DNA of 64,000 bases. Origin: Podarcis raffonei. Its lineage: Eukaryota > Chordata > Lepidosauria > Squamata > Lacertidae. The notes beneath the pieces were generated by a model that was not told the DNA's origin, did no database searches, and saw only the letters and a program-made list of their open reading frames with translations. The translations under genes and the position numbers were made by a program. Shown here piece by piece: positions 12,401-22,845 of the stretch (position 1 is its first letter; each line of letters opens with the position of its first letter). The stretch spans positions 7,384,001 through 7,448,000 of the forward strand of contig NC_070618.1 in the NCBI RefSeq assembly GCF_027172205.1, written 5' to 3'.

Positions 12401-13661
12401 ACTGATCCTAAACCTCCACTTTCTTCTGGGATATTTTCAGGAGAAAAAAAGATTAAGGAGTAACCCCAATCCCAAGTAGAGTCCCTAAGATGGTTGGATG
12501 GCACCTTGTACTACTGGCAATTCCTGCAGCCAAGCTGGTGCCAAACGTATTGCTCTGCTTTCCTTAGAACCACATCAGTGAGGGCAAGAGGAGGGTCTTG
12601 TTGCCTGGGCAGCCCAGGATCTCCGTATACAGTCTGGCAGCCCAGGGAGCTCACTTTGGTGCTGCTAACACAGTGGTTTGACTTCACCCCTGCAGACACA
12701 CTCCATTGTGTCTTGAGACCTTCTGTCCCTAAATGTGGAAAATACACTTTTGTCCTGGTGTCCAGCTTCTCTTTCTGGCCTCTCCTCACCCACTCTCCTC
12801 AATCACCTACCAGATCATGTCCCTCCCCAGTCTTGCTTGCCTGGATGAAGGCTAGAGAGAGATGTTCAAGCGTGTGCAGAAACTAGCCTACTGTACAAAG
12901 GTAAAATGTACATTCATTGCCCCCTGCTTCTGTTCCTGGCCCCACTGTGGCTAGCATGTGGGCTAGCAGAAGGCATTGCAGGGTGAAAAAAGTCCTCCAC
13001 CCACCACATAACAAATCCACATTAAAAAAGAATAAGGAGGTTTGGCAAGTGATGGGGAAATGTATTGAAAAGTGTGGGATGAACAAAGAACAGGAAGACG
13101 TATAAGCACCCCACAATCAAATCAGGATAAAAGCAGGCTAGATGCTCGTCATATAAACACCCCCGCAAACAAATGGGAATGAATGTTCACTTAAAAACTG
13201 GATATGATCTAACTACTGTGTAAGCCTTGTGCAAGCAAGTCATAATAAATGCTCCGTAGTTAGGTTGTTTGGGGGAGCTTACAGAGAGGGAGAGTTTGCG
13301 TCTGGTGCAATAATGGGCTGTTTGGGATTCCTTTATAATTTGTAAAAGCTTCCACTGTGAATGCTGTGCCTTCCTTCTGCATATCAGAGAAAGCAGGAGA
13401 TGTACAGAACTCCCTTTGCAGCTGCCCCATCTACCACTGTGACTTGTAAAGTCTGCCCCACCTTTCCAGAAGAGCAGAATAATCTGTCTTGAGCACAAGG
13501 GAGGTGCCCAGGGACGGGGTGGGGGTGGAGGAAGAATTCGAAATACTGATGTAGAAGGACCTTTGAAAGGTAGCTGCAAACATTTTCATTTTTAAAAAAT
13601 GACCGGAAATTTGTGAATTGGGGAATGTCAGTATGGTGCCCTTGCATGTACTTTTAGTCTG

Positions 13662-14065
13662 ATGTGGCCCTTATGAGGAACGGCTAAGGGAGCTGGGCAT
13701 GTTTAGCCTGGAGAAGAGGAGGTTAAGGGGTGATATGATAGCCATGTTCAAATATATAAAAGGATGTCACATAGAGGAGGGAGAAAGGTTGTTTTCTGCT
13801 GCTCCAGAGAAGCGGACACGGAGCAATGGATCCAAACTGCAGGAAAGAAGATTCCACCTAAACATTAGGAAGAACTTCCTGACAGTAAGAGCTGTTCGAC
13901 AGTGGAATTTGCTGCCAAGGAGTGTGGTGGAGTCTCCTTCTTTGGAGGTCTTTAAGCAGAGGCTTGACAACCATATGTCAGGAGTGCTCTGATGGTGTTT
14001 CCTGCTTGGCAGGGGGTTGGACTCGATGGCCCTTGTGGTCTCTTCCAACTCTATGATTCTATGTT
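13662..14065 (+). mobile_element. CR1 LINE 3-prime end
   Basis: The 3-prime part of a CR1 element: GGGTGATATGATAGCCATGT, then a short ORF2-terminal frame with [13 protein letters not shown] and [18 protein letters not shown], then the UTR GGGGGTTGGACTCGATGGCC and the terminus TCTATGATTCTATG. 5-prime truncated, as is usual for CR1. A closely similar copy lies at 62405-62746, which suggests both are fairly young. Confidence 0.9.
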
Positions 14066-14404
14066 TCAGATCTTTTTGTAACACAAAGGTCTACTTTATT
14101 ATACTTTTCCTATGGTGAGATTCTTCCTTTTTTATGTAGTGAAGTATGCTTGTGAATTTATGCTTTTAATGTACCATATGCATTGTCAATTAAATACCTG
14201 AGGCACAGCCCTGCAGTACTTACATAGCAAGTTTTCTATTTACCCTGTCCTAGAAAGTATTTCCTCCTTTCTGTTACAATCATTACTAAATATATACTGT
14301 ATGTATCAATTTCCATCAAACATAATTTTTAAAATAAAAATTGGTGTCCTCTTTTGTTGTTGTTTTTGGCGGGGGAGATGGGTAGGTTGATTCACTCCCA
14401 AACA

Positions 14405-14535
14405 ACATCTCATCCATGGGTGTAGCAAAGGGGAAGCAGGGAGGGGCACCTGCCCCCCTAAATCAATAAAAATACATTGCAAACAGTATGTCTTTGAAAA
14501 CGCAATATTTGTCAGGAGGGGCATGTTAATGTTTT
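14405..14535. repeat. MITE copy (GGGTGTAGC family)
   Basis: CATGGGTGTAGCAAAGGGG on the left and GTCAGGAGGGGCATG with GCAGAGCTATGCCATG on the right, with CTGCCCCCCTAAATCAAT between. A related copy is at 27606-27741. Ends are not sharp. Confidence 0.4.
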
Positions 14536-14587
14536 TGGCAGAGCTATGCCATGAGCTATGAGCATGAATTTAAACACCTTTGCAGCA

Positions 14588-14595
14588 TGATAAGG
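14588..14595 (+). promoter_or_regulatory. HEMGN: GATA motif upstream of HEMGN (distal)
   Basis: TGATAAGG, a WGATAR match about 175 bp upstream of the hemogen start codon. Mammalian HEMGN is a known GATA1 target in erythroid cells. That this site is used is inference. Confidence 0.5.
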
Positions 14596-14627
14596 AAAAG
14601 AAGTATTAACATACCAGTGTCCGGAGC

Positions 14628-14635
14628 AGATAAGA
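14628..14635 (+). promoter_or_regulatory. HEMGN: GATA motif upstream of HEMGN (proximal)
   Basis: AGATAAGA, a strong GATA-factor site about 135 bp upstream of the ATG. A GGGCGTGT sequence follows at about 14641 and could serve as a CACC/KLF-type site on the other strand. Closely spaced GATA and KLF sites are typical of erythroid promoters. No CpG island and no clear TATA box is seen. Confidence 0.55.
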
Positions 14636-14766
14636 TACTCTGGGCGTGTAGTTTTTCTTTTTTTCCTGAAACTCTTCATTTAGCACTAAAGCAGTACATG
14701 TGTCAGATGGTTCTATGTTGGAATTAAGCTCTTTTTCATATATATTTATAAATTAAGAAACTGCAA

Positions 14767-14848
14767 ATGGAGAGCTTAGAAAAGGACCATTCCTATTCTG
14801 AAAATCCACAGCAGCCAGTGGTCGCAGCGGAGGACTATGCAGTTCCAG
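14767..14848 (+). CDS. HEMGN: HEMGN coding exon 1
   Basis: ATG followed by ESLEKDHSYSENPQQPVVAA and EDYAVP, ending in phase 1 at a donor G|GTAACA. This aligns in position and character with the human first coding exon (MDLGKDQSHLKHHQ...), which is poorly conserved. The start is the first ATG of the open frame. Confidence 0.8.
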
Positions 14849-17800
14849 GTAACAAATATTATTCTGGGAAAGGGGAATCTTCTAATGCAATTCTGTTAAA
14901 ATTACATTCTCTCCAGTAGACCCTAATTAACAGGGGCTGCACCTGTTTTTCTGGCACGTGTCCCTGATAAAACTGTTCCTATTTTTTACCTTTGGGGGGA
15001 AATGTTGGGGCTATGTCTTTCCCAAATTTTCTTAGGCTGCATTCCTATATTCACTTACCTGGGAGTAAGTCCCATGGAACTCAGTGGGGGCTTACTTTTG
15101 AGTAGGCATGCATAGGGATTACATGCACAAGTGCAGCAGGATCGTTCAGATTTCAGCCCCTTCTTCACAGTCTTTAAAAACCTGAGAATATAAATACCAT
15201 GGTTTTTTTAAGGCTGCATTCACGATGATACAGTTAAAGCACATTCAAAAGACATCTCCCCCCTCAAAGAATTCTGGGCATTGTAGTTTGTTGAGGGCTA
15301 CTGGGAATTGTAACACCATGAGGGGGAAATTAGAGTGACCGGGATTGTTTGAGTATTCTAAAGGTATAGTGCGTGTACACAACTGAAGTGTGATATAAGG
15401 CTACTGAACACATACTCTACCTAGAAAACTTGTTTGTTCTGGTCAGTTCCACTCTTAATGACACATTTGTCTTCACTCAAAGTTGCATATCTGAATGGAG
15501 GGCAAATTCATCTCAGCAGCACAGAACCCCAGGAAACGGGTGTTTGAAAAACTGTGGGTGCAGGGACATCAGAAGAGGCATAGCCTTATGGGCTATCTGC
15601 CTAATCACAACCTCCTGGTAACTTGTATGACAGCCTGGGGTTTTAAAGTTTTGCTGCTGAATGCAAGGATAGTTAATGGTGCAAAAGACATTATCCAGAA
15701 TTTGATCCTGGATGAACATGCTGACATGGTATGTATCATGGTGACCTAATTGGATGAGGTGTGTGTGTGAATTTGTTTCAGTTGTGTCCACCAGGTTTCA
15801 CCATACAATAGGAAGTTAGACCCAAGGGACAGGAAGGTGAAGTGCAATGATCTATCATGACTGCCATCGCTTGAACCAGATACCCTATTTAGCCTTTGCC
15901 AGGTTTTGACTACATGTTTCTGAAGCTGGGTGCTCAGGATAGGACAAGGGCTCCATCGACTCCCAGTACGTTTCTGAGCACAATTCAAAGTGTTGAATTC
16001 AATTTAAAGCCCTAAATGTATACCTGAAGGAGCATCTCCACCCCTGCCCATTCAGCCAGGACACTGAGATCCAGCACCAAGGGCCTTCTGTGAAAAGTGT
16101 AGCCACAGGGAGGCAGAGGGCCTTCTTGGTAGTGGCACCCACCCTGTGGAAAGCCCTCCCATCAGATGTCAAGGAGATAAGTAACTATACAACCTTTAGA
16201 AGACACCTGAAGGCAGCCCTGGATAGGGTTTTTTATTGTTTAATGTTTTATTATGTTTTTATATATATTGGAAGCTGCCCAGAGTGGCTGGGGCAAACCA
16301 GTCAGATAGGCAGTGGATTGATGGATTGATTGATTGATTGATTGGGCAACCCTATTTTCATCAAAGAAATGTTGGAGGGTATGCAAATGGTACAAGGAGT
16401 CACCGGAGGCTTCCTATTTTTTCCTCCAGTTCATGGATGGGGGATTGGATCTGAATGCTCAAATAAAGCTTCTGTGCACTCCTAATATCTATTCATGTGG
16501 CCAAGTGGGTGTAAGGTAAAGGTAAAGTACCCCTGGATGGTTAAGTCCAGTCAAAGGTGACTATGGGGGGCAGCACTCATCTCGCTTTCAGGCCGAGGGA
16601 GACGGCGTTTGTCCACAGACAGCTTTCCGGGTCATGTGGCCAGCATGGCTAAGCCGCTTCTGGCACAATGGAACACAGTGACAGAAGCCAAAGTGCATGG
16701 AAATGCCATTTACCTCCCTGCCACAGTGGTACCTATTTATCTACTTGCACTGGTATGCTTTCCAACTGCTAGGTTGGCAGAAACTGGGATAGAGCAATGG
16801 GAGCTCGTCCCTTCATGCAGATTCGAACCACCAACCTTCTGATCGGCAAGCCCAAGAGGCTCAGTGGTTTAGGCCACAGTGCCACCCGTGTGTTGGGGGT
16901 GGGGCCTGCTGCTGAAGTCCCACCCACCCCCAATGCACATTGACTGCAAACATCCATTATATGAACAGGACTTTTCTGTTCATCTTCCTAACCCGACACT
17001 CAGGCTGAAAGGGTTCTCTTGGTGGTGGCACCATCCTCTAATCTTGCAACCATCTCATCGGATTCTATTTCCTCCTGGAGTTGTCTCTTCCTCTACTTGC
17101 TACTTTGCTCTTGCAGAGGTTGCTGTCACGCGCCATTTGAGAGACCGAGAGCTTCTCAGAAAAAGGAAAGCCGAGGCGGAAGAAAAAAACACTCACCAGT
17201 GGGTCCTGAGGTAAATTAGGAGGATGACAGTGGTGGCATTGTAGCCTAGAATTTTGCTTTCAATAAGTGTTAAAAATGCTACGGCAATGAGGATTGGAAT
17301 AATATATATAATTGGATTAATAATATATGTTATAAGTTTGTGCATTATTAAGAAGGGAATTTGCTTCCCTGTAGAAAGATTTTAGGTCTTTTGCATTACT
17401 TGACTCTGCCACCTTAATAAACCTGATTTTGATAAATGAGGTGGGCATGTTTACTACTTTAGTGGTAGTCAGTAGTTTTAATTGGGACATTTATTTAGCA
17501 TGGGTCCCACTATTTTGGTCCGTTCGTACTAAAAATAGTGCTGCATGGATAGAAACCGACCTGGATTTCTCCGGTCTGAACTCAGATCATGTAGGACTTT
17601 AATCGTTGAACAAATGAACCTTTAATAGTGGCTGCACTATGGGGGTGTTGTTCCACACTCAAGGTCGTAAACCCCCTTGTTGATATGGACTCTAGAAGGG
17701 GATGGTGCTGTTATCCCTATAAATTTTATTCAACTGCCCATTTAGTTTCTAAGATGTCACTATGCCAGGGTTTCTCAGACTTGGGTCTCCAGCTCTTTTT

Positions 17801-20800
17801 GGAATACAACAGGACCAGTGGTCAGGGATGATGGGAATTGTAGTCCAATAACAGCTGGAGACCCAACTTTGGGAAGCCCTGCACTAGACATTGCCTGCAT
17901 GCTTTCAAGCATGTATTTGAAATTTAAGGCTAAAGGCTTGCTGGACTTAAAAACCACGCTATACCTCAGCTATGTGTAATGTTAGTCCAGTGGTCTTGTC
18001 TGTACAGGACTGCAGTTATTTGCACTATTATCCTAGACTTGTCTTTATCTTTCAGAAAATGGGTCCCTTGGGCTGTAGAGGGGAGTAGTTAAGGGGAAGT
18101 TTTGGGAGTGGGGGAATAGTTTGTAGGGGAAGGGATTAGCAACAAGGTTCAGCTGCCAACCACTCCCTCCTGCGGGCTAATACTTCCTTTTTATTATTAA
18201 ATATATCTTTATTAATTTAAAATAAATATATTTATGAAAAACAGACGTACATACAAGTAAACAAACATACAATCAAACAAACAAATAACCGAAAAATCAA
18301 ACAAACCACCACACTATAAGATATAAGATTAATATAATTATCACATATAGGTAAAGGTAAAGGGACCCCTGACCATTAGGTCCAGTCGTGGCCGACTCTG
18401 GGGTTGCGGCGCTCATCTCGCTTTATTGGCCAAGGGAGCCGGTGTACAGCTTCCAGGTCATGTGGCCAGCATGACTAAGCCGCTTCTGGCGAACCAGAGC
18501 AGCGCACGGAAACGCCTTTTACCTTCCCACCGGAGCGGTACCTATTTATCTACTTGCACTGGCATGCTTTCGAACTGCTAGGTTGGCAGGAGCTGGGACC
18601 GAGCAACGGGAGCTCACCCCGTTGCGGGGATTCGAACTGCCGACCTTCTGATCGGCAAGTCCTAGGCTCTGTGGTTTAACCCACAGCGCCACCTGCATCC
18701 CATCATCATATATACTCCTGGGCTAATGCTTCCTATTCAGCTGCAACTGAATGTGTATTTTGGTCCTGGGATACTCAGCGGCTGAATCCCTCACCCTAGA
18801 TTAAATTCTGTCCTTTCCCCCCTGTGCTCTCACTGAATCACCATCACAGAAGCCAACCCGTTGTTAAAAATGAAAGGCAGAATTTCAGAAGGAGCCCACC
18901 ACTGATTCTCGTGAACATCCTTGCAAGCAGGGCCCTTCAAAGCAATCCATCAGATCCCTTTATACCAAAATGCCTTTTGTGTACTACAGGGAGCAGAAGA
19001 GGAGCAAGCCAACAGGAAGGGGAAGAGGGGCCCGGAGAGGCAGGGGCAGGGGCAGAGGCCAGCAGCAGGCTCCAGAGCCACAGGAAGAACCTCAGCCAGA
19101 AACAGTGGTGGAGGAAGAAAAGCCTGAGCTACAGGTGACTAAACTGGAGGAGGCGGCCCAGAAGAGTCTAGATCTCCCAGCGAAGTCTTCTATCCCTTTT
19201 CTGGAAGCTGGAGAACTATATACTCAGAAGGAACTAGCGGAAGGAGTCCCCCTTGCGAGTGCTGCTGAGGAGCTGTGCACTCAGCAGGAAACAGCTGGTG
19301 CAACCCCAGCCGGAAGTGCTGTTTTCTCCATGGGTAAGGAGCCCGCAGTCTGTAAGAATGAATGTGTGCTTCCTGATGACCTGTTTGTTGATCATTCTCC
19401 CCGATTTGTTTGCAGAGCCGTTAGACATCACTGGTTGTTTTGATGCATATTCATTCAGATTTCTTCTTTTTTAAGGGACTTTGGACTGGTCCACACTAGA
19501 ACAAATGTGGACTCCATCCTTTGGTCTGGGTGGGACAGCCCTTTCTCAGTTTAAATGCAGGATTTCTCTGATTCGGAAAAGCCCTGCATTTTTTTTTATT
19601 GGTTTTCACATATTACATTACAATACAGATGTACCAAAGCCAACACCATTTCTTCCCCATCGCCCCATACATTTACATTTATATTTCCTCAATCCATCAT
19701 ATTATTCTTTTCTCCTTCCTCCCACTTCCCTCCGCCCCCACTCGATTTCCTCCACATTATACAAGTTACAATAATCTTTGCATTCTACAATCTTCTCAAA
19801 TCATCTATATATTCTTATTATCTTTCCTTACTAATTTTCCTTCCATCCAGTACTTCACATTTTAATCTAGGCATATTAGCGTGTCTTTTTTTGAGCAATA
19901 TTTTGCCATATATTCATCAAAACATTTCCACTCCTTTTTTAATTTTTGATTCAACTGATTGCTTATTATAGCAGTTAATTTTGCGAAAATTAAATATTAA
20001 TTTAGTTTACAAATCCATTCCTCCTCTGTGGGTATAGTTTGTGACTTCCACCTAGCAGCAATCACTATTTTAGCAGCTGTACTTGCATATAGAATAATCC
20101 CCCCCCCCCGGTATCTCTTCATCTATCAATCCAAGGAGCTATGTCTCTGGTTTCTTTGTTATTGATATTTTCAACATCTTTAGTTCTTCATGTACTACTA
20201 CCCAAAATTTCTTAATTTCCTCACACCTCCACCACATGTGTATTGTTGTTCCTATTTCTCCACCACATCTCCAACAGAGGTTGGAGGAAAAGCCCTGCAT
20301 TTAAAGGGATAGTGATGTGGGACAGCACTGGGATGGGCTGGAGTCGTGTGTACACCCCTACATGAATGAGAAGACACAGTGATGTGAATCCACATTTTGC
20401 TCCAGTTTGGACAAAGCACTCTCCCCACCTGCAATACCCAGAAATTGGTATTCAGTGACGTGCTGCCTCCAACAGTGGAGGCATTTTGTTACCTCTGCTT
20501 ACCCCAGTAACTATCTCAGGGCTCACTAGTCAATTGGATCAAATAAGGATTCAGTCGTTGCTCCAGCTTTACTGCTGGAACTGAATCGGCCCTAACACAT
20601 ACAGCACAAATCCATTGCTTTGCCCCAACCTCCTGGATCATAAAGCTGCAGGAACACTGAATAAATATACCGGTAACTATTCGCTGCTTTGTTTTAGAAA
20701 CTGCCTGGGTTGCCCCAACAGAGGCAATCTAAAGCTAAGCAGTTATCTGAAACGACAACGTGATTTAATTATTGGAAGCCTCCTGGCCTCTGAATTGCTT

Positions 20801-21763
20801 TTTGTTACACAAAGGGAGAATACAAATAGTTTTTGTTCTAATTATTCTCCATATTCTTCCCCTTCATACCTGCCAATATGAATTGTTGATGTTGTTACAG
20901 GTAATGAAAAATAATGAAGAAACCTTAACTTACAGGGAGAGTGTAAAATTTAGCTAGATTGGGGCCATAGGGATGAATGCAACATAGTGCTCAGGGGAGT
21001 GTTCTTGCAGCGCAAGCATTTTAGCTCGTCAGGAAGAACAATCTCCATGCTACTGTTTGGGGGTTCCCCTGATTCCTGCCCCCTCAAGCAATGGGGAGGG
21101 CTTGCTGGGGTGGGGGAGAGAAAGGGCAAAATACCCTGTTGTGCCAGCAGAAGCTCTTGTATTGGTTTCCGCTAACAGGGATCATTTGTAGAATCCAGCC
21201 CATATGTTTGATCAAGACAAAACGTTGTGTCAGCCATCGGCCTTTTGTTTTGCCATATCTAGTAGTTACTGTGAATACTAGATATTATTGTGTTGCAGTG
21301 GCATAGCGTGGGTTGCCAGTGCCCGGGGCTGCACAGAGGGGGTGGGTGGAAAGGAAATGGACGAAGTACGCATGCACATTCAACTGCCTAGTGGCTTCCA
21401 CGTCACCCAGGAGATTGCAGCCACAGAGATAAGAAGAGTCGTTCCATCGTCTGGAGAGGTCACTTTCTGGTTTGCATGGAGAAGCTGTTTTCAATAACGC
21501 CCAGAAGTACGCAGTTGTATTGAGGCAGCACCAGGTGTTGAATTTTTGCGCCCTCTAACAATTTTGCACCCGGGGCAACCAACCCCCACGCTACGCCATT
21601 GTTGTGTTGATTATTGCTGGGACTGCCTCAACCAAACAGAAACCTTTATACTTATTCTTCCTTTTCAGAACCAGAGGAGACACCAAGATCAGAAGAACCA
21701 GGAGAAATTCCTCAGTCCGTGGAAAATGATCATTTGGAACAAAAGTTCTATGGCTTGCTTTAA
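14767..21763 (+). CDS. HEMGN: HEMGN, hemogen: four coding exons, 204 aa predicted
   Basis: Four exons join in frame: 14767-14848, 17117-17210, 18990-19333 and 21669-21763 (615 nt with stop). All introns have GT-AG ends and the phases agree (1, 2, 1). The diagnostic block spans exons 2-3: LRDRELLRKRKAEAEEKNTHQW followed by a basic EQKRSKPTGRGRGARRGRGR stretch; human hemogen has LRNRELLRKRKAEVHEKETSQW and then EQKKRKQQRTGKGNRRGRKR. This is the short coiled-coil and nuclear localisation region. Exon 3 then turns Gln/Glu/Pro-rich, and exon 4 gives an acidic C-terminus (EPEETPRSEEPGEIPQSVEN). Hemogen is a blood-lineage nuclear protein that acts with GATA1 and p300. The prediction is less than half the length of the 484-aa human protein and lacks its long QE-rich repeat array; a further exon in intron 3 is possible. 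Confidence 0.88.
15040..15125. repeat. Short semi-palindromic repeat copy, clearest copy
   Basis: GGCTGCATTCCTATATTCAC, TTACCTGGGAGTAAGTCCCA, TGGAACTCAGTGGGGGCTTA, CTTTTGAGTAGGCATGCATA. The centre (AAGTCCCATTGAACTCAATG-like) and the flanks (ACTTACTTGGGAGTAAG / CTTACTTTTGAGTAG) make it partly self-complementary. Lies in HEMGN intron 1. Confidence 0.75.
15495..16345 (+). mobile_element. L2-type LINE, internally deleted, in HEMGN intron 1
   Basis: At about 15640-15755 the frame KVLLLNARIVNGAKDIIQNL ... ADMVCIMVTELD matches the start of an L2/CR1-clade endonuclease (consensus LLLNARSIVNK...DLVCITETWLDE). From about 15960 the ORF2 C-terminus follows (AFLVVAPTLWKALPSDVKEI, TFRRHLKAALDR), then the tail GCCCAGAGTGGCTGGGG and a (GATT)n run. 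The reverse transcriptase is missing between the two parts. The left boundary is uncertain. Confidence 0.7.
16320..16345. repeat. (GATT)n simple repeat
   Basis: GGATTGATGGATTGATTGAT-type run at the 3-prime end of the L2-type LINE; it probably grew from the LINE tail. Confidence 0.85.
16516..16885 (-). mobile_element. Sauria SINE, older copy, in HEMGN intron 1
   Basis: GTAAGGTAAAGGTAAAGTACCCC at the left is the tail; CTATTTATCTACTTGCACTGG, GCAGATTCGAACCACC (B box on the minus strand) and CAGTGGTTTAGGCCACAG mark the head. More diverged than the copies at 4782 or 45972. It belongs to a subtype with GATGGTTAAGTCCAGTCAAAGGTGAC at the 3-prime end, shared with 22550 and 25964. Confidence 0.88.
17117..17210 (+). 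CDS. HEMGN: HEMGN coding exon 2 (conserved hemogen core)
   Basis: Acceptor TTGCAG|AG; codes for VAVTRHLRDRELLRKRKAEA then EEKNTHQWVL; donor GAG|GTAAAT. The split first codon (G+AG) gives Glu. This exon carries the hemogen hallmark RNRELLRKRKAE-type segment and is the strongest evidence for the gene. Confidence 0.92.
17766..17881. mobile_element. hAT-type MITE in HEMGN intron 2
   Basis: About 29-bp inverted ends: CAGGGTTTCTCAGACTTGGG on the left against CAGGGCTTCCCAAAGTTGGG read from the right. Flanking octamers CACTATGC (17758-17765) and CACTAGAC (17882-17889) match 6 of 8. Non-autonomous. Confidence 0.75.
18187..18719 (-). mobile_element. L1-like 3-prime fragment carrying a nested SINE, HEMGN intron 2
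   Basis: GGGCTAATACTTCCT ends at about 18188 and GGGCTAATGCTTCCT begins at about 18720; they look like a target-site duplication around an AT-rich insert (TTTTTATTATTAAATATATC...) read as a minus-strand LINE tail. A Sauria SINE sits inside the insert. The L1 assignment rests on the poly-T start and A-rich body only. Confidence 0.55.
18349..18700 (-). mobile_element. Sauria SINE, full length, nested
   Basis: Tail AGGTAAAGGTAAAGGGACCC on the left, head GTGGTTTAACCCACAGCGCC on the right, and B box GGATTCGAACTGCCGACC on the minus strand. Flanked by ATCACATATA and ATCATATATA (9 of 10). It inserted into the older LINE tail. Confidence 0.9.
18990..19333 (+). CDS. HEMGN: HEMGN coding exon 3 (basic NLS then Gln/Glu-rich)
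   Basis: Acceptor TACTACAG|G completes an Arg codon with the AG of exon 2. The exon begins EQKRSKPTGRGRGARRGRGR, a basic region equivalent to the hemogen NLS, then an acidic Q/E/P-rich part (APEPQEEPQPETVVEEEKPE) and two loosely similar segments, AGELYTQKELAEG and AEELCTQQETAGA, which may be the remains or beginning of the QE repeat array of mammalian hemogen. Donor ATGG|GTAAGG. The open frame runs past the donor to 19443, so read-through could not be excluded from sequence alone. Confidence 0.85.
19592..20285 (-). mobile_element. L1 LINE, 5-prime truncated, in HEMGN intron 3
   Basis: Flanked by a perfect 17-bp target-site duplication (GGAAAAGCCCTGCATTT at 19575-19591 and 20286-20302). A poly-T run marks the 3-prime end on the left. 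The minus strand at about 20165-20284 encodes the L1 ORF2 C-terminal motif CWRCGGEIGTTIHMWWRCEE followed by IKKFW. The perfect duplication argues for a rather young insertion. Confidence 0.9.
21296..21601. mobile_element. hAT-type MITE just upstream of HEMGN exon 4
   Basis: Inverted ends CAGTGGCATAGCGTGGG and CCCACGCTACGCCATTG (15 of 17 complementary), flanked by a perfect 8-bp duplication TTGTGTTG (21288-21295, 21602-21609). No transposase frame. It lies 67 bp before the exon 4 splice acceptor. Confidence 0.92.
21669..21763 (+). CDS. HEMGN: HEMGN last coding exon
   Basis: Polypyrimidine tract CTTATTCTTCCTTTTCAG, then AA completes a Glu codon with the G of exon 3. It codes EPEETPRSEEPGEIPQSVEN and DHLEQKFYGLL, then TAA. 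Acidic, as is the C-terminal activation region of hemogen, and short. Confidence 0.85.
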
Positions 21764-21835
21764 TTGGCAGTAATTTTTCACTGTTCAACTTGAAACACTG
21801 TTAGAATACATGATACCTGTTATTCTTGTGTGAGC

Positions 21836-21841
21836 AATAAA
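21836..21841 (+). terminator. HEMGN: HEMGN polyadenylation signal
   Basis: AATAAA 73 bp after the stop codon, followed by a GT/T-rich stretch (CTTTGCTGCTGTCACCTTTC). A short 3-prime UTR ending near 21860 is implied. Confidence 0.8.
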
Positions 21842-22549
21842 AGCCAGCGGCCTTTGCTGCTGTCACCTTTCTGCAATTTCCTTGGAAGTCATAATCCCTG
21901 AAATGCTCAATAGTTCTGTTACATGCTTCCAATTTCCCCATGAGATTAGAAGTTCTGGAGCCAGCACTACCTGAGTTTGGCTTCCTCAGTCAGGACGACA
22001 GACACTTAACTGCATTTTTAGTATTTGGATTACTTACAAATATTAGAGTTCACATCAGACACCTTGCATCACATCTTCAGAAAGAGCCTTCCTGAACCTA
22101 TAAGGTCCCAAGCTCACAACAGCTCTCCCTCTCATCCTCTCTTTCCATTGAGTTTATTTTTTGGCTGGAGTTTATTTGCTTTTCCTGCATTTAATCCGGA
22201 TTTCCTCATAATGCAGAAAATCTGATAATAAAAAACAACACATTATGCATCTAGCATGGAAGCTTATTAGCACAATCTGCCCCGGTGGCTGGTTTTGTCA
22301 TGTGGGTACTACCACATCCCTATTTCTATTGGCTCCTTACCTGAGCACAACATCACCATTTTGTTTGCAGTAGGGAAGGAAAGAAGCCTATTTCCACTTA
22401 TGGCCACATGCCCCATTCAGAGGAGCCAGATCTCAGTACTGTATATAAACTGTGTTGGCGTGCTTTTAAAATAGTTAAATATAGAAGTTTTGTTCAGGAC
22501 ATGTTCATCACTCTTTCACTTTTCACAAAACTTCAGTTTATGTATATAA

Positions 22550-22845
22550 GGTAAAGGGCCCCTGGACAGTTACATCCTGTCAAAGGCAACTATGGGGTGC
22601 GACGCTCATCTCATTTTCAGGCCAAGGAAGCCAGCATTTGTCCACAGACAGCTTTCTGGGTCATGTGGCCAGCATGACTAAACCACGTCTGGAACACCAG
22701 AATGGAAGCCAGAGCACACAGAAACGATGCTTACCTTCCCGCCACAGCGGTACCTATTTATCTACTTGCACTGGTATGCTTTTGAATTGCTAGGTTGGCA
22801 GAAACTGGGATAGAGCAATGGGAGCTCACCCTATCATGCAGCTGG
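22550..22845 (-). mobile_element. Sauria SINE, head-truncated
   Basis: GGTAAAGGGCCCCTGGACAG, TCATCTCATTTTCAGGCC, TCATGTGGCCAGCATGACTA and CTATTTATCTACTTGCACTGG follow the SINE order on the minus strand. The sequence stops before the B box, so the tRNA-like head is absent. Confidence 0.85.

Larger units (their letters stand above)
7071..14580. other. Intergenic spacer between ANP32B and HEMGN
   Basis: No frame here resembles a known protein. It contains a 28-bp tandem duplication (7297-7352), a truncated Sauria SINE (7771-7876), palindromic MITE fragments (8580-8640, 9150-9250, 9487-9520), short pieces of a tRNA-Ala-like SINE (9410-9480, 9618-9680) and a CR1 tail (13662-14065). The rest appears to be unique non-coding DNA. 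The divergent arrangement leaves room for HEMGN regulatory DNA. Confidence 0.6.

Noticed and set aside
13699-13992. 97-codon frame as a small gene
   Set aside because: CR1 ORF2 C-terminus, repeated almost exactly at 62373-62675.
19555-19971. 138-codon plus frame in HEMGN intron 3
   Set aside because: Lies on the antisense strand of a truncated L1; Ser/Phe/Ile-rich because the L1 sense strand is A-rich.
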